64,000 nucleotides of DNA from Rhizobium rhododendri (GCF_007000325.2 NZ_CP117267.1:1240001-1304000), one strand, 5' to 3'. Counted from the stretch's first letter, positions 36,726 to 46,769 are shown. A program made the numbers and translations. Notes: generated from the sequence alone by a model not told the origin.

Positions 36726-38783
36726 ATAGAGCAGCGTCCTGACGGCCTGGCCGCGATCGCTGACGAGATCTGCGTCCCGTTCAATGAGATAGGCGGCGTC
36801 TTTCCGGGCAATTTCCAGAAGATCGGCATGGGCTTCGATGCTGGCGATGCGAAAGCCCGGGGTGCCCGACTGACGGGTGCCAAGAAGCTCACCTTCGCCG
36901 CGCAATTTCAGGTCTTCCTCGGCGATTCGAAAACCGTCCTCGGTGTCGCGCATGATCGATAGCCGCGCATGGCCGGTTTCGCTGAGCGGTCCCTTGTAGA
37001 GAAGGATGCAGCTCGACGCCTCGTCACCGCGTCCGACACGACCGCGCAACTGGTGCAGCTGCGCCAGCCCGAAGCGCTCGGCGTGCTCGATGACCATGAT
37101 CGTCGCATCCTGTACGTCGACGCCGACTTCCACAACAGTAGTCGCCACCAGCAGCCTGGTTTCGCCGTTCTTGAAAGCCCGCATCGCGGCATCCTTTTCC
37201 GGCCCGCTCATCCGCCCGTGGATGAGCCCGACCTTGGGCCCGAAGAACTGCGCGAGTGTCTCGAAGCGTTCCTCGACGGACATCAGGTCGGATTGCTCCG
37301 ACTCTTCCACCAGCGGGCAGATCCAGTAGGCCTTCTTGCCATCGGCAAGGGCGCCGCGGAGCCGCTGGACGATATCGCCGACGCGTTCCGTGGGAACGGT
37401 CACGGTATGGATAGGCTTGCGGCCGGCCGGCTTTTCCGTCAGCTTCGAGACATCCATGTCGCCGAACGCGGCCAGCACCAGCGTTCTGGGGATCGGCGTC
37501 GCCGTCATCACCAGCATATGCGGTGAGATTCCCTTGGCCGTCAGGCGCAGCCGCTGGTGGACGCCGAACCGGTGCTGCTCATCGACGACAGCCAGCATCA
37601 GGTTTGCATAGGAGACGCTGTCCTGAAACAGCGCATGGGTGCCGATGACGATCTGGGCCTGACCGGACGCAATGCGCTCGAGGATCCCGTCACGCTCCTT
37701 GCCCTTCGTGCGGCCTGTGAGGACTTCGATAGAAAGTCCTGCAACCGCATTGAATTTCGAGATCGTGCTATAGTGCTGGCGGGCGAGGATTTCCGTTGGC
37801 GCCATCAGCACCGCCTGTCCGCCGTTCTCGATCACAGCGGCAATCGCCATCAATGCCACCAGCGTCTTGCCGGCACCTACATCCCCCTGCAGCAGGCGCA
37901 GCATGCGGTCGCTGCCCGCCATGTCCTTCAGGACGTCGGCGATTGCCGCCGTCTGGCTGCCGGTCAGCGAGAAAGGCAGCGCCCCAAGAATCCGGCTGCT
38001 GATCTTACCGGTCGCATGAACTGGCTGGCCCGGCACGCGACGCAGCCGCTGGCGGACAAGTGCCAGAGACAACTGGCCAGCCAGGAACTCGTCATAGGCA
38101 AGGCGACGGCGGGCAGGTGCCTGCGGGTCGATGTCTTTAGCATCGCGCGGATCGTGCAGCATCCGGAAGCTCGTCGCGAAATCGGAAAATCCCTGCTTCG
38201 TCACCAACGCTGCGTCGTCCCATTCCGGCATATCCGGCATGCGCGTCAGCGCCGCCTCAATCGCCTTGCGGACGGTGCGCAATGTCAGGCCGGCGCTCAG
38301 CGGGTAGACGGGCTCCACCAGCGGCAGCGTCTCGCCTTCGCTTTCGCGGACGATGTAATCCGGATGCACCATCGACGGACGGCCGTTGAACCAGTCGACC
38401 TTGCCGCTGACGGTGACGGTCTCGCCGAGCGGCAGCTGCTTTTCTAGCCACTGTGCCTTGCCTCGGAAGAAGACGAGGCCGAGTTCGCCGGTCTCGTCAT
38501 GCAGGAACACGCGGTACGGCTGGCTGGTGCGCGGCGGCGGCGCCTGATGGCGGTCGACCCGACCGGTGATGGTGACGATGGTCCCCTGCGGCGCCCGTGC
38601 AATTCCCGGCTGTTCGCGCCGGTCGACGATTGATGAGGGGGCATGGAACAGCAGGTCGACGACCCTGGTGTCCTCAAGATTTTCGCGGCCAAGCAGCTTT
38701 ACCAGCAGGTCGGCCACTTTTGGCCCGACGCCCGGCAGCGAGGAAATGGAAGCAAACAGCAGATCGAGAATGGCAGGGCGCAT
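36681..38783 (-). CDS. recG: ATP-dependent DNA helicase RecG
   Basis: A 700-residue helicase that reverses stalled forks and migrates Holliday junctions. An N-terminal wedge (OB) domain is followed by motif I GDVGAGKTLVALMA, motif II DEQHRFGVHQR, motif III TATPIPRT, and the motif VI region HQLRGRVGRG. The start is ATG 38783 (MRPAILDLLF); an upstream in-frame extension to 38999 has no domain. It is divergent from sdhE-mfd. Confidence 0.95.
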   Translation of the reverse strand: MRPAILDLLFASISSLPGVGPKVADLLVKLLGRENLEDTRVVDLLFHAPSSIVDRREQPGIARAPQGTIVTITGRVDRHQAPPPRTSQPYRVFLHDETGELGLVFFRGKAQWLEKQLPLGETVTVSGKVDWFNGRPSMVHPDYIVRESEGETLPLVEPVYPLSAGLTLRTVRKAIEAALTRMPDMPEWDDAALVTKQGFSDFATSFRMLHDPRDAKDIDPQAPARRRLAYDEFLAGQLSLALVRQRLRRVPGQPVHATGKISSRILGALPFSLTGSQTAAIADVLKDMAGSDRMLRLLQGDVGAGKTLVALMAIAAVIENGGQAVLMAPTEILARQHYSTISKFNAVAGLSIEVLTGRTKGKERDGILERIASGQAQIVIGTHALFQDSVSYANLMLAVVDEQHRFGVHQRLRLTAKGISPHMLVMTATPIPRTLVLAAFGDMDVSKLTEKPAGRKPIHTVTVPTERVGDIVQRLRGALADGKKAYWICPLVEESEQSDLMSVEERFETLAQFFGPKVGLIHGRMSGPEKDAAMRAFKNGETRLLVATTVVEVGVDVQDATIMVIEHAERFGLAQLHQLRGRVGRGDEASSCILLYKGPLSETGHARLSIMRDTEDGFRIAEEDLKLRGEGELLGTRQSGTPGFRIASIEAHADLLEIARKDAAYLIERDADLVSDRGQAVRTLLYLFRRDEAIRFLRAG

Positions 38784-38959
38784 GATGGCGGCAAAATGCG
38801 ACGGCGGACACCGCTTTGGCAAGGCCGGATAATGCGATCCGCCGACAGTTCTCGACATGCCCCCGGAAAAATCCCCGGCAACGTCTTTTTTCCGAAAAAC
38901 CGGTTCCCACATTTCGAAGCGATGCTTTATAGAGACGCAGCAACAAGAAGGTGTGTGAG

Positions 38960-39277
38960 ATGACAGGCGTAACACTGAGCAGCGCGCTCCTCGATCCACG
39001 CCGCAAGCGGATTCTGTTTCGTTGCTGGCATCGCGGTCTCCGGGAAATGGACCTCGTGTTCGGCCAGTTCGCCGACGCCGAGCTGCCCACGCTGTCGGAG
39101 ACCGAGCTCGACGAGTTCGAGATCATCATGGATGAGGAAGACAACGATCTGAACCGCTGGATTCTAGGCACGCTGCCGGTGCCAGAACGATTCCAGACGC
39201 CGCTGTTTGCCCGTATAGCCGCCTATGCGCCGGATTTCGAACAGATGACCGCCGACCTGCGCAGGGTCGCGGAATGA
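38960..39277 (+). CDS. sdhE: FAD assembly factor SdhE
   Basis: A 105-residue protein of the SdhE/YgfY (Sdh5) family that helps attach FAD covalently to succinate dehydrogenase. The key RGxxE motif is visible in CWHRGLREMDLVFGQFAD, near residues 22-39. The chosen start is ATG 38960; an in-frame GTG nine bases earlier is an alternative. The stop overlaps the mfd ATG, so the two are co-translated although functionally unrelated. Confidence 0.9.
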   Translation: MTGVTLSSALLDPRRKRILFRCWHRGLREMDLVFGQFADAELPTLSETELDEFEIIMDEEDNDLNRWILGTLPVPERFQTPLFARIAAYAPDFEQMTADLRRVAE

Positions 39278-42200
39278 TTGCAGGTATCGACGTCAGGAAG
39301 CTTGCAGCGGCGCCGGTGCCGCTGACGATCGGCAACGTTCCGGCCGGCCTCGATCCATTTATCATCGCCGAACTGGCGCGGTCCGGCGAACCGGTCGCCT
39401 ACGTGCTGTCGGACGGACAGCGCATGGCTGACATCGAGCAGATGCTGTCCTTCATTGCGCCTGAAATCCCGGTGCTGACCCTTCCGGCCTGGGACTGCCT
39501 TCCCTATGACCGCGTTTCCCCAAGTTCCGACACGTCTGCACGCCGGCTGGCGGCACTTGGCGGGCTGATCGCATACCACAAGAAGCCGCATGCGGCGATC
39601 GTGCTCGTGACCGTCAATGCCCTGCTGCAGAAGGTCGCCCCGCAGGACGTGATCGAAAGCCTGGCCTTCTCGGCAAAGCCCGGCAGCCAGTTGCGCATGA
39701 ACGATATCGCCGGCCGCCTGGAGCGTAACGGTTTCGACCGGGTCGCGACCGTGCGCGAGGTCGGTGAATTCGCGGTGCGCGGCGGTATTCTCGATGTCTT
39801 CGTGCCCGGGTCCGAAGAGCCCGTGCGCCTCGATTTCTTCGGCGATACGCTGGAGAGCATCCGCAGCTTCGATCCGGCAAGCCAGCGGACGACCGGGCAG
39901 GTGCGCTCGCTCGATCTCAATCCGATGAGCGAAGTGACGCTGACGCCGGATACGATCAGCCGCTTCCGTACCAATTACCTGGCGACCTTCGGCGCTGCCA
40001 CCCGCGACGACGCCCTGTATGTCGCCGTCTCCGAAGGCCGGCGGTATCCCGGCATGGAGCACTGGCTGCCCCTTTTTTATGAAAAGCTCGATACGATCTT
40101 CGACTACCTGAAGGGCTTCCGCTTCATCACCGACCATACGGTGCGCGAGGCCGCCGAGGAGCGCTCGAAGCTCGTCCGCGACTATTACGAGGCGCGCCAG
40201 CAGTCCGGCGAGCAGCGCAAGGGCGCGATGACGCAGGGCACCCCCTACAAGCCTGTGGCCCCCGGCGAGCTTTACCTCGACGGCAAGATGTTTGGCGCGA
40301 CGCTCGATGCCTTCAACGCCATACGGATGTCGCCGTTCAACGAGCACGAGGGCGCGACCCGGATGGTGGTCAATGTCGATGCGCGACAGGGGCCGCGCTG
40401 GGCTCGCGGTGCCACCGAGCAAGTCGATGCCGAGCGCGTCAACGTCTTCGATGCCGTCGTCAAGCATATCGCAGATCGTCGTGCGGCCGGTGGCAAGGTA
40501 CTCGTCACCGCCTGGACGGAAGGCTCGCTGGAGCGCCTGCTACAGGTGCTCGCCGAGCATGGCCTGCAACGCGTCAAGACCATCGAGGCGATGAAGGATG
40601 TCGATGCGCTGGCCAAGGGCGAGGCGGCAGCGGCCGTGCTCAACCTGGAAAGTGGTTTCGAAACCGGCAATCTGGTCGTCATCGGTGAACAGGACATTCT
40701 CGGCGACCGCATGGTCCGCCGCTCCAAGCGCAGCAAGCGCGGCGCCAACTTCATCTCCGAAGTCGCAGGCCTCGACGAAGGCTCGATCGTCGTCCACGCC
40801 GAACACGGCATAGGCCGCTTTGTCGGTCTCCGGACAATCGAGGCAGCCGGTGCACCGCATGCCTGCCTCGAGCTGCTCTATGCCGACGACGCAAAGCTGT
40901 TCCTGCCGGTCGAAAACATCGACCTCCTGTCGCGCTACGGCTCGGAAACCAGCGACGCGCAGCTGGACAGGCTCGGCGGCGGTGCATGGCAGATGCGCAA
41001 GGCCAAGCTGAAGAAGCGGCTGCTGGATATGGCCGGATCCCTGATCCGTATCGCGGCCGAACGCCTGACGCGCCATGCGCCGGCGCTGATCGCACCCGAT
41101 GGCATCTACGACGAGTTCGCAGCTCGCTTCCCCTACGACGAGACCGAGGACCAGGCGAACGCCATTGACGCCGTGCGTGACGATCTCGCAGCCGGCCGGC
41201 CGATGGATCGGCTCGTGTGCGGCGACGTCGGGTTCGGCAAGACGGAAGTGGCGTTGCGCGCCGCCTTCGTCGCGGCGATGAACGGCGCCCAGGTGGCAAT
41301 CGTCGTGCCGACGACGCTGCTGGCCCGCCAGCATTTCAAGACGTTTTCCGAGCGTTTCCGTGGTCTGCCGATCCGCGTCCAGCAGGCTTCGCGCCTGGTT
41401 GGCGCAAAGGAACTGGCACTGACCAAGAAGGAAGTCGCCGAAGGCAAGACCGACATCGTCGTCGGTACGCACGCGCTGCTCGGCAACGGCATCAAGTTCG
41501 CCAATCTTGGCCTGCTGGTCATCGATGAGGAGCAGCATTTCGGCGTCAAGCACAAGGAGCGGCTGAAGGAGCTGAAGAGCGACGTCCACGTCCTCACCCT
41601 GTCGGCAACGCCGATCCCGCGCACCCTGCAGCTGGCCATGACCGGCGTCCGGGAACTGTCGCTGATCAAGACTCCGCCGGTAGACCGCATGGCGGTCCGC
41701 ACCTTCATCTCGCCCTTCGATTCGCTGGTGATCCGCGAAACGCTGATGCGCGAGCATTATCGCGGGGGCCAGAGTTTCTATGTCTGCCCGCGGCTCGCCG
41801 ACCTTGCCGATATTCACGCTTTCCTGCAATCGGATCTGCCGGAACTGAAAGTTGCCGTTGCCCATGGCCAGATGCCGGCGAGCGAGCTCGAAGACATCAT
41901 GAATGCCTTCTACGAGGGCCGCTACGATGTGCTGCTGTCGACCACCATCGTCGAATCCGGCCTCGACGTGCCGACTGCCAACACCCTGATCGTCCACCGC
42001 GCCGACATGTTCGGGCTTGCCCAGCTCTACCAGCTGCGCGGTCGTGTCGGACGTTCCAAGGTGCGGGCCTTCGCGCTGTTCACGCTTCCCGTCAACAAGG
42101 TGCTCACCTCGACGGCGGAGCGCCGCCTCAAGGTGCTTCAGTCGCTGGATACGCTCGGCGCCGGCTTCCAGCTCGCCAGCCACGATCTGGATATCCGAGG

Positions 42201-42774
42201 CGCCGGCAATCTGCTGGGCGAGGAGCAGTCTGGCCATATCAAGGAGGTTGGCTTCGAACTCTACCAGCAGATGCTGGAAGAGGCCGTGGTCGAAGTGAAG
42301 GGCGTCGACGAGATCCAGGACACCGGCTGGTCGCCGCAGATTTCGGTGGGCACGCCGGTGATGATCCCCGACGACTATGTGCCCGACCTGCACCTGCGCA
42401 TGGCGCTCTACCGCCGGCTCGGCGAGATCACCGATCTCAAGGAAATCGACGGTTTCGGCGCCGAGATGATCGACCGCTTCGGACCCATGCCGATCGAGGT
42501 GCAGCACCTGCTGAAGATCGTCTACATCAAGTCGCTCTGCCGCATTGCCCATGTGGAGAAGCTCGATGCCGGTCCGAAGGGTGTCGTCGTGCAGTTCCGC
42601 CACAAGGAATTCCCGAATCCGGCAGCCCTCGTCGGCTATATCGCCAGGCAGGGCTCAATGGCGAAGATCAGGCCAGACCACAGCGTCTTCCTCACCCGCG
42701 ACCTCCCAACACCAGCCAAGCGCTTGGCGGGCGCCGCCGTAGTCATGACGCAGCTGGCGGAACTGGCAAAATAA
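39274..42774 (+). CDS. mfd: Transcription-repair coupling factor Mfd
   Basis: A 1166-residue DNA translocase that removes RNA polymerase stalled at lesions and recruits UvrA. The N-terminal UvrB-like region includes LPAWDCLPYDRVSPS. A CarD-type polymerase-interaction domain begins around SIVVHAEHGIGRFVGL. The translocase has Walker A GDVGFGKTEVALRA and DEEQHFGVKHKE, with TATPIPRT and QLRGRVGRS. A C-terminal TRCF domain follows. Length is normal. uvrA, its repair partner, is in this window at 51-54 kb. Confidence 0.96.
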   Translation: MIAGIDVRKLAAAPVPLTIGNVPAGLDPFIIAELARSGEPVAYVLSDGQRMADIEQMLSFIAPEIPVLTLPAWDCLPYDRVSPSSDTSARRLAALGGLIAYHKKPHAAIVLVTVNALLQKVAPQDVIESLAFSAKPGSQLRMNDIAGRLERNGFDRVATVREVGEFAVRGGILDVFVPGSEEPVRLDFFGDTLESIRSFDPASQRTTGQVRSLDLNPMSEVTLTPDTISRFRTNYLATFGAATRDDALYVAVSEGRRYPGMEHWLPLFYEKLDTIFDYLKGFRFITDHTVREAAEERSKLVRDYYEARQQSGEQRKGAMTQGTPYKPVAPGELYLDGKMFGATLDAFNAIRMSPFNEHEGATRMVVNVDARQGPRWARGATEQVDAERVNVFDAVVKHIADRRAAGGKVLVTAWTEGSLERLLQVLAEHGLQRVKTIEAMKDVDALAKGEAAAAVLNLESGFETGNLVVIGEQDILGDRMVRRSKRSKRGANFISEVAGLDEGSIVVHAEHGIGRFVGLRTIEAAGAPHACLELLYADDAKLFLPVENIDLLSRYGSETSDAQLDRLGGGAWQMRKAKLKKRLLDMAGSLIRIAAERLTRHAPALIAPDGIYDEFAARFPYDETEDQANAIDAVRDDLAAGRPMDRLVCGDVGFGKTEVALRAAFVAAMNGAQVAIVVPTTLLARQHFKTFSERFRGLPIRVQQASRLVGAKELALTKKEVAEGKTDIVVGTHALLGNGIKFANLGLLVIDEEQHFGVKHKERLKELKSDVHVLTLSATPIPRTLQLAMTGVRELSLIKTPPVDRMAVRTFISPFDSLVIRETLMREHYRGGQSFYVCPRLADLADIHAFLQSDLPELKVAVAHGQMPASELEDIMNAFYEGRYDVLLSTTIVESGLDVPTANTLIVHRADMFGLAQLYQLRGRVGRSKVRAFALFTLPVNKVLTSTAERRLKVLQSLDTLGAGFQLASHDLDIRGAGNLLGEEQSGHIKEVGFELYQQMLEEAVVEVKGVDEIQDTGWSPQISVGTPVMIPDDYVPDLHLRMALYRRLGEITDLKEIDGFGAEMIDRFGPMPIEVQHLLKIVYIKSLCRIAHVEKLDAGPKGVVVQFRHKEFPNPAALVGYIARQGSMAKIRPDHSVFLTRDLPTPAKRLAGAAVVMTQLAELAK

Positions 42775-42775
42775 A

Positions 42776-42806
42776 AGGCTGCGTGCCCTGACGGAGCGCG
42801 CAGCCT
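42776..42806 (+). terminator. Hairpin between mfd and the convergent FrnE-like gene
   Basis: An 8-bp stem (42776-42783 with 42799-42806) with additional internal pairing lies directly after the mfd stop. On the + side only a weak T stretch follows; on the - side the A-rich flank (AAAAT on +) reads as Ts, so it may serve both converging transcripts. Confidence 0.6.
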
Positions 42807-42837
42807 GATTTACAGGGTAAATGTGAGAAATGCTGCG

Positions 42838-43509
42838 CTAGTTGAGCGCCGCGCGGGCCTCGCCCTTCGTCTTGGCGATGTCGCGGAGCGCGTTGGCAAT
42901 CACATCCGGCGTCTGCGCGCCGCTGACTGCATATTGCTGGTCGAAGATAAAGAACGGCACGCCGTTTACGCCCATTTGCCGTGCCGACTCGATTTCCGCG
43001 ACGATCAGGTCGCTGTCGGCGTCGGATGCGAGGAGGGCCTCGATGACAGCGCGATCCAGTCCGGCGGCTTCGGCGATGTCGAGAAGTACGGCGTGGTCGC
43101 CGACATTTCTGCCTTCTTCGAAATTCGCCTTGAAGAGGCCATCGACCACCCGGTTCTGGAGCTCGCGATCTTCGGTCACAGCCCAGTGGATCAGTCTGTG
43201 GGCATCGAGCGTGTTCGGGCCGATGGTGATGGCATCGAAATTGAATGCAATTCCGACCTCGCGGCCAAGACCTGCGAGCATCGCGTGAGCGCTGGCCACC
43301 TTGTCTGCACCGCCGAGCTTTTCAGCCAGCTTCTGCTTCTGGTCGACGCCTTCAGGCGGATAATCCGGATTGAGGCGGTAAGGGCGCCAGTTAATGTCGA
43401 CACCGACTTCGTCCTGCACTTCGGCAATCGCCAGTTCGAGCCGCGCCTTGCCGAGGTAGCACCACGGGCAGACGACGTCCGAGACGATATCGATTGTGAT
43501 GCGTTCCAT
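42838..43509 (-). CDS. DsbA-family oxidoreductase, FrnE/2-hydroxychromene isomerase-like
   Basis: A 223-residue thioredoxin-fold protein. The redox motif C14-P-W-C17 is in VSDVVCPWCYLGK and the cis-proline loop is GVNGVPFFIF. The arrangement is that of FrnE-type cytoplasmic DsbA relatives with a helical insertion. There is no signal peptide, so it should act in the cytoplasm, perhaps in oxidative stress. The start is ATG 43509. The exact substrate is unknown. Confidence 0.88.
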   Translation of the reverse strand: MERITIDIVSDVVCPWCYLGKARLELAIAEVQDEVGVDINWRPYRLNPDYPPEGVDQKQKLAEKLGGADKVASAHAMLAGLGREVGIAFNFDAITIGPNTLDAHRLIHWAVTEDRELQNRVVDGLFKANFEEGRNVGDHAVLLDIAEAAGLDRAVIEALLASDADSDLIVAEIESARQMGVNGVPFFIFDQQYAVSGAQTPDVIANALRDIAKTKGEARAALN

Positions 43510-43590
43510 GGTCGTTGCCCTTTCCTGTTGATCGGACCGAAATAGTCTCTTTGCCGCCGGGCTTCAACCAGGCACCAAAAAGGAACCACC

Positions 43591-45402
43591 TCACTGCACC
43601 GAAGCATCCCACCACACAGGCAGCTGATAGCCGTACAAGGGAGTGACATCCGGATGCCCTATCCGCTTGTGCCGTGCCACATATTGCTGGTCGATATGAT
43701 AAAGCGGCACGAAGTAATGCCCGGAAAGCAACAGCCGGTCGAAGGAACGGACGGCATCGCGAAAATCCTCAACGCCGCGCGCCGAGAGAATGTGGCCGAT
43801 CAACGTATCCACATCGGGATCGGCAACGCCCGCGAAGTTCTCGCTGCCCTGTCGATCACGCGCCACCGAGCCCCATCGCCCGACCTGCTCGATGCCCGGC
43901 GAGAGGGAAGATGTGAACGATTTGATGATGATGTCGTAGTCGAAGCTGATTGTCCGGCGCTGGTACTGCGAATCGTCGACGGTGCGGATCGCCACCTCGA
44001 TCCCCAGCAGGTTCAGCGTTCTCCGGTAGGCGATGGCTAGTCTCTCCTGGTCGGCATTCTGTGTCATGATCTCAAACGCCAGCTGATGCCCGCCGGCATC
44101 GACCATCTTGCCATCCTTGATCGTGTATCCACCTGCCTTCAGCAGATCCACGGCCCGGCGCAGCACAGCGCGGTCGCGGCCGGAACCGTTGGTCACGGGC
44201 AGTTTGTATGTGCCATCGAGCACGGCCGGATCGATGCGCTTGCTGATCGGACCCAGCATTTCGAGCTCGCGGGCATCGGCGGATACGCCGAAGGACGACA
44301 GGTCCGAGCCCTGCCAGTAGCTCTCCGTTCGCGTGTAGGCGCCTGACGATAGGTTCTTGTTGACCCACTCGAAATCGAAGGCCAGCGAAAGACCTTCGCG
44401 GACTTTTACATTGGCAAAGATCGGTCGCCGAGTGTTGAAGACGAAGCCGAACATGCCGCTGGGAAGCTTGGGATTGAAGACATCCTTCACAACCTCGCCG
44501 GAGCGCGCCGCCGGAAAATCATAGGCATTTGCCCAGTGGCCCGGGCTGCCATCCGCATAGATATCGACATCGCCCTTTTTGAATGCCTCGAACAGCGTGT
44601 TTTCCTGCAAGAAGTAATGAACGGTCAGCAGGTCGTAATTGTCGACCCCGACCTTGGCCGGAATATCCTTGCCCCAGTAATCCGGGTTCCGCGCAAAGAC
44701 GATGCTGTCGCCCGGGTTCACCGTTTTCACCCGGTAAGGCCCGGATCCGATGGGTGCCACCAGCGTCGTCTGGTCGAACTTGTCCGGATCGATCGCATGC
44801 TGCGGCAGGATCGGCGTCGAGCTGGCAATGATCATCGGCGTTTCGCGGTCGGCCTTGTCGTTGAAGGTGAAGCGGACACTGTGCTCGCCGACCTTCTCCA
44901 TCTTGGCAACGGCATTCAGCCGGTTTGAGTAGGGCACGCGGCCCTTGTCGCGCAAAAGGTTGAAGCTGAAGATCACATCATCCGGCGTCACCGGCTGGCC
45001 ATCCGACCATTTGGCGGCGGGATTGAGATTGAACTGGATATAGGACCGCTTGTCGTCCCATTCGGCGGTCTGGGCGAGCAGACCGTAGAGAGTGAACGGC
45101 TCGTCGCGCGAGCGCTGCATCAGCGTTTCGTAGACGATGTTGCCGTAGTCCGGATCCCACATGCCGCGCGCCGTGGTCCGCATGCTCTTGAGGATGAACG
45201 GGTTGAGATTATCGAAGGTGCCGACCACACCGTAGCTGATATGGCCGCCCTTCTTGACGGACGGATTGACGTAAGGGAGGGCCTTGAAGTCGGCGGCAAG
45301 CGCGGGATCGCCGTGCATGGCAAGGCCGTGCACGGGGTCCGCCTGAGCGGTCTTGCAAAGCATTGCCGCAGCTAGATAAATCGCGACCCGGAGCGCTCGC
45401 AT
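43591..45402 (-). CDS. Extracellular solute-binding protein family 5 (peptide type, YejA-like)
   Basis: A 603-residue periplasmic binding protein. The signal peptide MRALRVAIYLAAAMLCKTAQA precedes a family 5 core, including LNPAAKWSDGQPVTPDDVIFS and GSGPYRV. The length and the RRTLNLLGIEV region resemble YejA, which serves oligopeptide/microcin C uptake. ATG 45402 has AAAGGA at good spacing; ATG 45417 is a second option. No permease or ATPase gene lies nearby, so its transporter partners must be elsewhere. Confidence 0.88.
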   Translation of the reverse strand: MRALRVAIYLAAAMLCKTAQADPVHGLAMHGDPALAADFKALPYVNPSVKKGGHISYGVVGTFDNLNPFILKSMRTTARGMWDPDYGNIVYETLMQRSRDEPFTLYGLLAQTAEWDDKRSYIQFNLNPAAKWSDGQPVTPDDVIFSFNLLRDKGRVPYSNRLNAVAKMEKVGEHSVRFTFNDKADRETPMIIASSTPILPQHAIDPDKFDQTTLVAPIGSGPYRVKTVNPGDSIVFARNPDYWGKDIPAKVGVDNYDLLTVHYFLQENTLFEAFKKGDVDIYADGSPGHWANAYDFPAARSGEVVKDVFNPKLPSGMFGFVFNTRRPIFANVKVREGLSLAFDFEWVNKNLSSGAYTRTESYWQGSDLSSFGVSADARELEMLGPISKRIDPAVLDGTYKLPVTNGSGRDRAVLRRAVDLLKAGGYTIKDGKMVDAGGHQLAFEIMTQNADQERLAIAYRRTLNLLGIEVAIRTVDDSQYQRRTISFDYDIIIKSFTSSLSPGIEQVGRWGSVARDRQGSENFAGVADPDVDTLIGHILSARGVEDFRDAVRSFDRLLLSGHYFVPLYHIDQQYVARHKRIGHPDVTPLYGYQLPVWWDASVQ

Positions 45403-45670
45403 GGCATCCTTTCCCATAAGGGCATGATTCGTGACGGCGACCTTATCATGGCCTCCTCGATCCAAGACATAGGCATCGGATTTGTCCATCCTGCGGCCGA
45501 AACCTGCAAAGAAAAGCTGGATATCCGAAGCAACGCCATGTAACAGGTGATCCACAGTTCGGAGTCATGCATTTGCCTTATTCTTTCGACAGGTGGACAG
45601 CAGTTTGACCCGAAAGGCATGAGGTGGCAGAAGGCTGCTTTGCATCGGATTTCAGGAGGCGGATTTCGCT

Positions 45671-46315
45671 ATGACGTTCAAAACTGACAAAACAATTCGC
45701 GCGGCTCTGTCTGCACTCGCACTCGTGATCGGCGCTTCCGCGCCCGCTTTTGCGCAGGATGCACCGGCTGCTCCGGCCGATGGCGCCGCTCAGACCCCGC
45801 GTCTCGGCTGGTACAAGACATGCGCCAAGCAGGATGACAACGACATCTGCATCGTCCAGAACCTGATCATGGCCAACAGCGGCCAGCTGGTGACGGCAAT
45901 CGGACTGATCTCCATCGATGGCAAGGTCAACCGCAAGATCCTGCAGATCTCCGTCCCGACAGCCCGCCTGATCGGACCTGGCATCACCATGCAGATCGAT
46001 GGCGGCAAGGGCCAGAAGGTCGACTACGCCGTCTGCCTGCCAGACAAGTGCACGGCTGAAATTCCGCTGACGGATGCCACGATCGCATCTCTGAAGAAGG
46101 GCACGGACGTGACCTTCACATCGATCAACTTCCGCCGCGCTCCGAACCCAATCAAGGTCTCCCTGACCGGCTTCGGCGCCGCTTATGACGGCCCGGCGAT
46201 CTCCGATACCAAGCTCGCAGAAAGCCAGCGCAGCCTGCAGGACAGCATGCAGAAGAAGGCTGAAGAAGCCCGCAAGAAGCTGGAAGACGCCCAGAAGGCC
46301 GCCAAGTCCCAGTGA
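45671..46315 (+). CDS. Invasion-associated locus B (IalB) family protein
   Basis: A 214-residue exported protein with signal peptide MTFKTDKTIRAALSALALVIGASAPAFA, cut near residue 28-29. The core has family features: WYKTCAKQDDNDICIVQNL (paired cysteines), VDYAVCLPDKCTAEI and ITMQIDGGKGQKV. The C-terminal 40 residues are lysine/alanine-rich and probably a coiled-coil helix. IalB homologues were named in Bartonella, but rhizobial members are general envelope proteins of unknown role. AGGAGG precedes ATG 45671, and a strong terminator follows. Confidence 0.88.
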   Translation: MTFKTDKTIRAALSALALVIGASAPAFAQDAPAAPADGAAQTPRLGWYKTCAKQDDNDICIVQNLIMANSGQLVTAIGLISIDGKVNRKILQISVPTARLIGPGITMQIDGGKGQKVDYAVCLPDKCTAEIPLTDATIASLKKGTDVTFTSINFRRAPNPIKVSLTGFGAAYDGPAISDTKLAESQRSLQDSMQKKAEEARKKLEDAQKAAKSQ

Positions 46316-46335
46316 GAATTACACATATCTGCATA

Positions 46336-46363
46336 AAAAGCCCGGTTCAGCCGGGCTTTTTTT
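46336..46363 (+). terminator. Rho-independent terminator after the IalB gene
   Basis: A 10-bp stem (46336-46345 with 46351-46360) with a 5-base loop is followed by a T run to 46363. Both A-rich and T-rich flanks are present, so it could work in both directions. Confidence 0.92.
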
Positions 46364-46388
46364 ATGGCTCACAGTCTAACGAAAATAA

Positions 46389-46418
46389 AAAAGGAAGCCG
46401 GTTTGTCGGCTTCCTTTT
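46389..46418 (-). terminator. Rho-independent terminator after hspQ
   Basis: A 12-bp stem (46389-46400 with 46407-46418) encloses a 6-base loop. Read on the minus strand it ends in a T run (the A-rich stretch 46383-46391 on +), 21 bases downstream of the hspQ stop. Confidence 0.88.
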
Positions 46419-46439
46419 GCAGGCGTATCTGTGGAGGGA

Positions 46440-46769
46440 TCAGTGGGCGAAGCTCATCTTGGGCTTGAGTTCGCCGGTCGTCTTGCGGTCGAAGATTTGG
46501 TAGACCTGCGGGTTGCGGAGAGGTTCTCCGCTGTCGTCGCTGACGAGGTTCTGCTCTGAGACATAAGCGACATATTCCGTCTCCTCGTTTTCAGCCAGCA
46601 GGTGATAGAACGGCTGGTCCTTGCTGGGACGAACCTCGGTCGGAATGGCATTCCACCATTCTTCCGTGTTGGCGAACTCCGGATCTACGTCGAACACGAC
46701 GCCTCGGAACGGAAACACCCGATGCCGGACCACTTCGCCGATATTGAATTTTGCATCTTTTTGTTTCAT
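46440..46769 (-). CDS. hspQ: Heat shock protein HspQ (YccV-like)
   Basis: A 109-residue hemimethylated-DNA-binding/YccV-type protein, known in enterics as a heat-shock specificity factor for the Lon protease. Family blocks include KFNIGEVVRHRVFPFRGVVFDVDPEF, PFYHLLAENEETEYVAYVSEQNL and PQVYQIF. The start is ATG 46769 (MKQKDAKFNIG) with AAGGAAG upstream; the 15 codons further upstream in frame fall in the promoter. A heat-shock-type promoter lies just upstream. Confidence 0.92.
   Translation of the reverse strand: MKQKDAKFNIGEVVRHRVFPFRGVVFDVDPEFANTEEWWNAIPTEVRPSKDQPFYHLLAENEETEYVAYVSEQNLVSDDSGEPLRNPQVYQIFDRKTTGELKPKMSFAH

Noticed and set aside
40540..42603. 687-codon minus-strand open frame opposite mfd
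   Set aside because: Antisense shadow of the translocase domain; no independent features.
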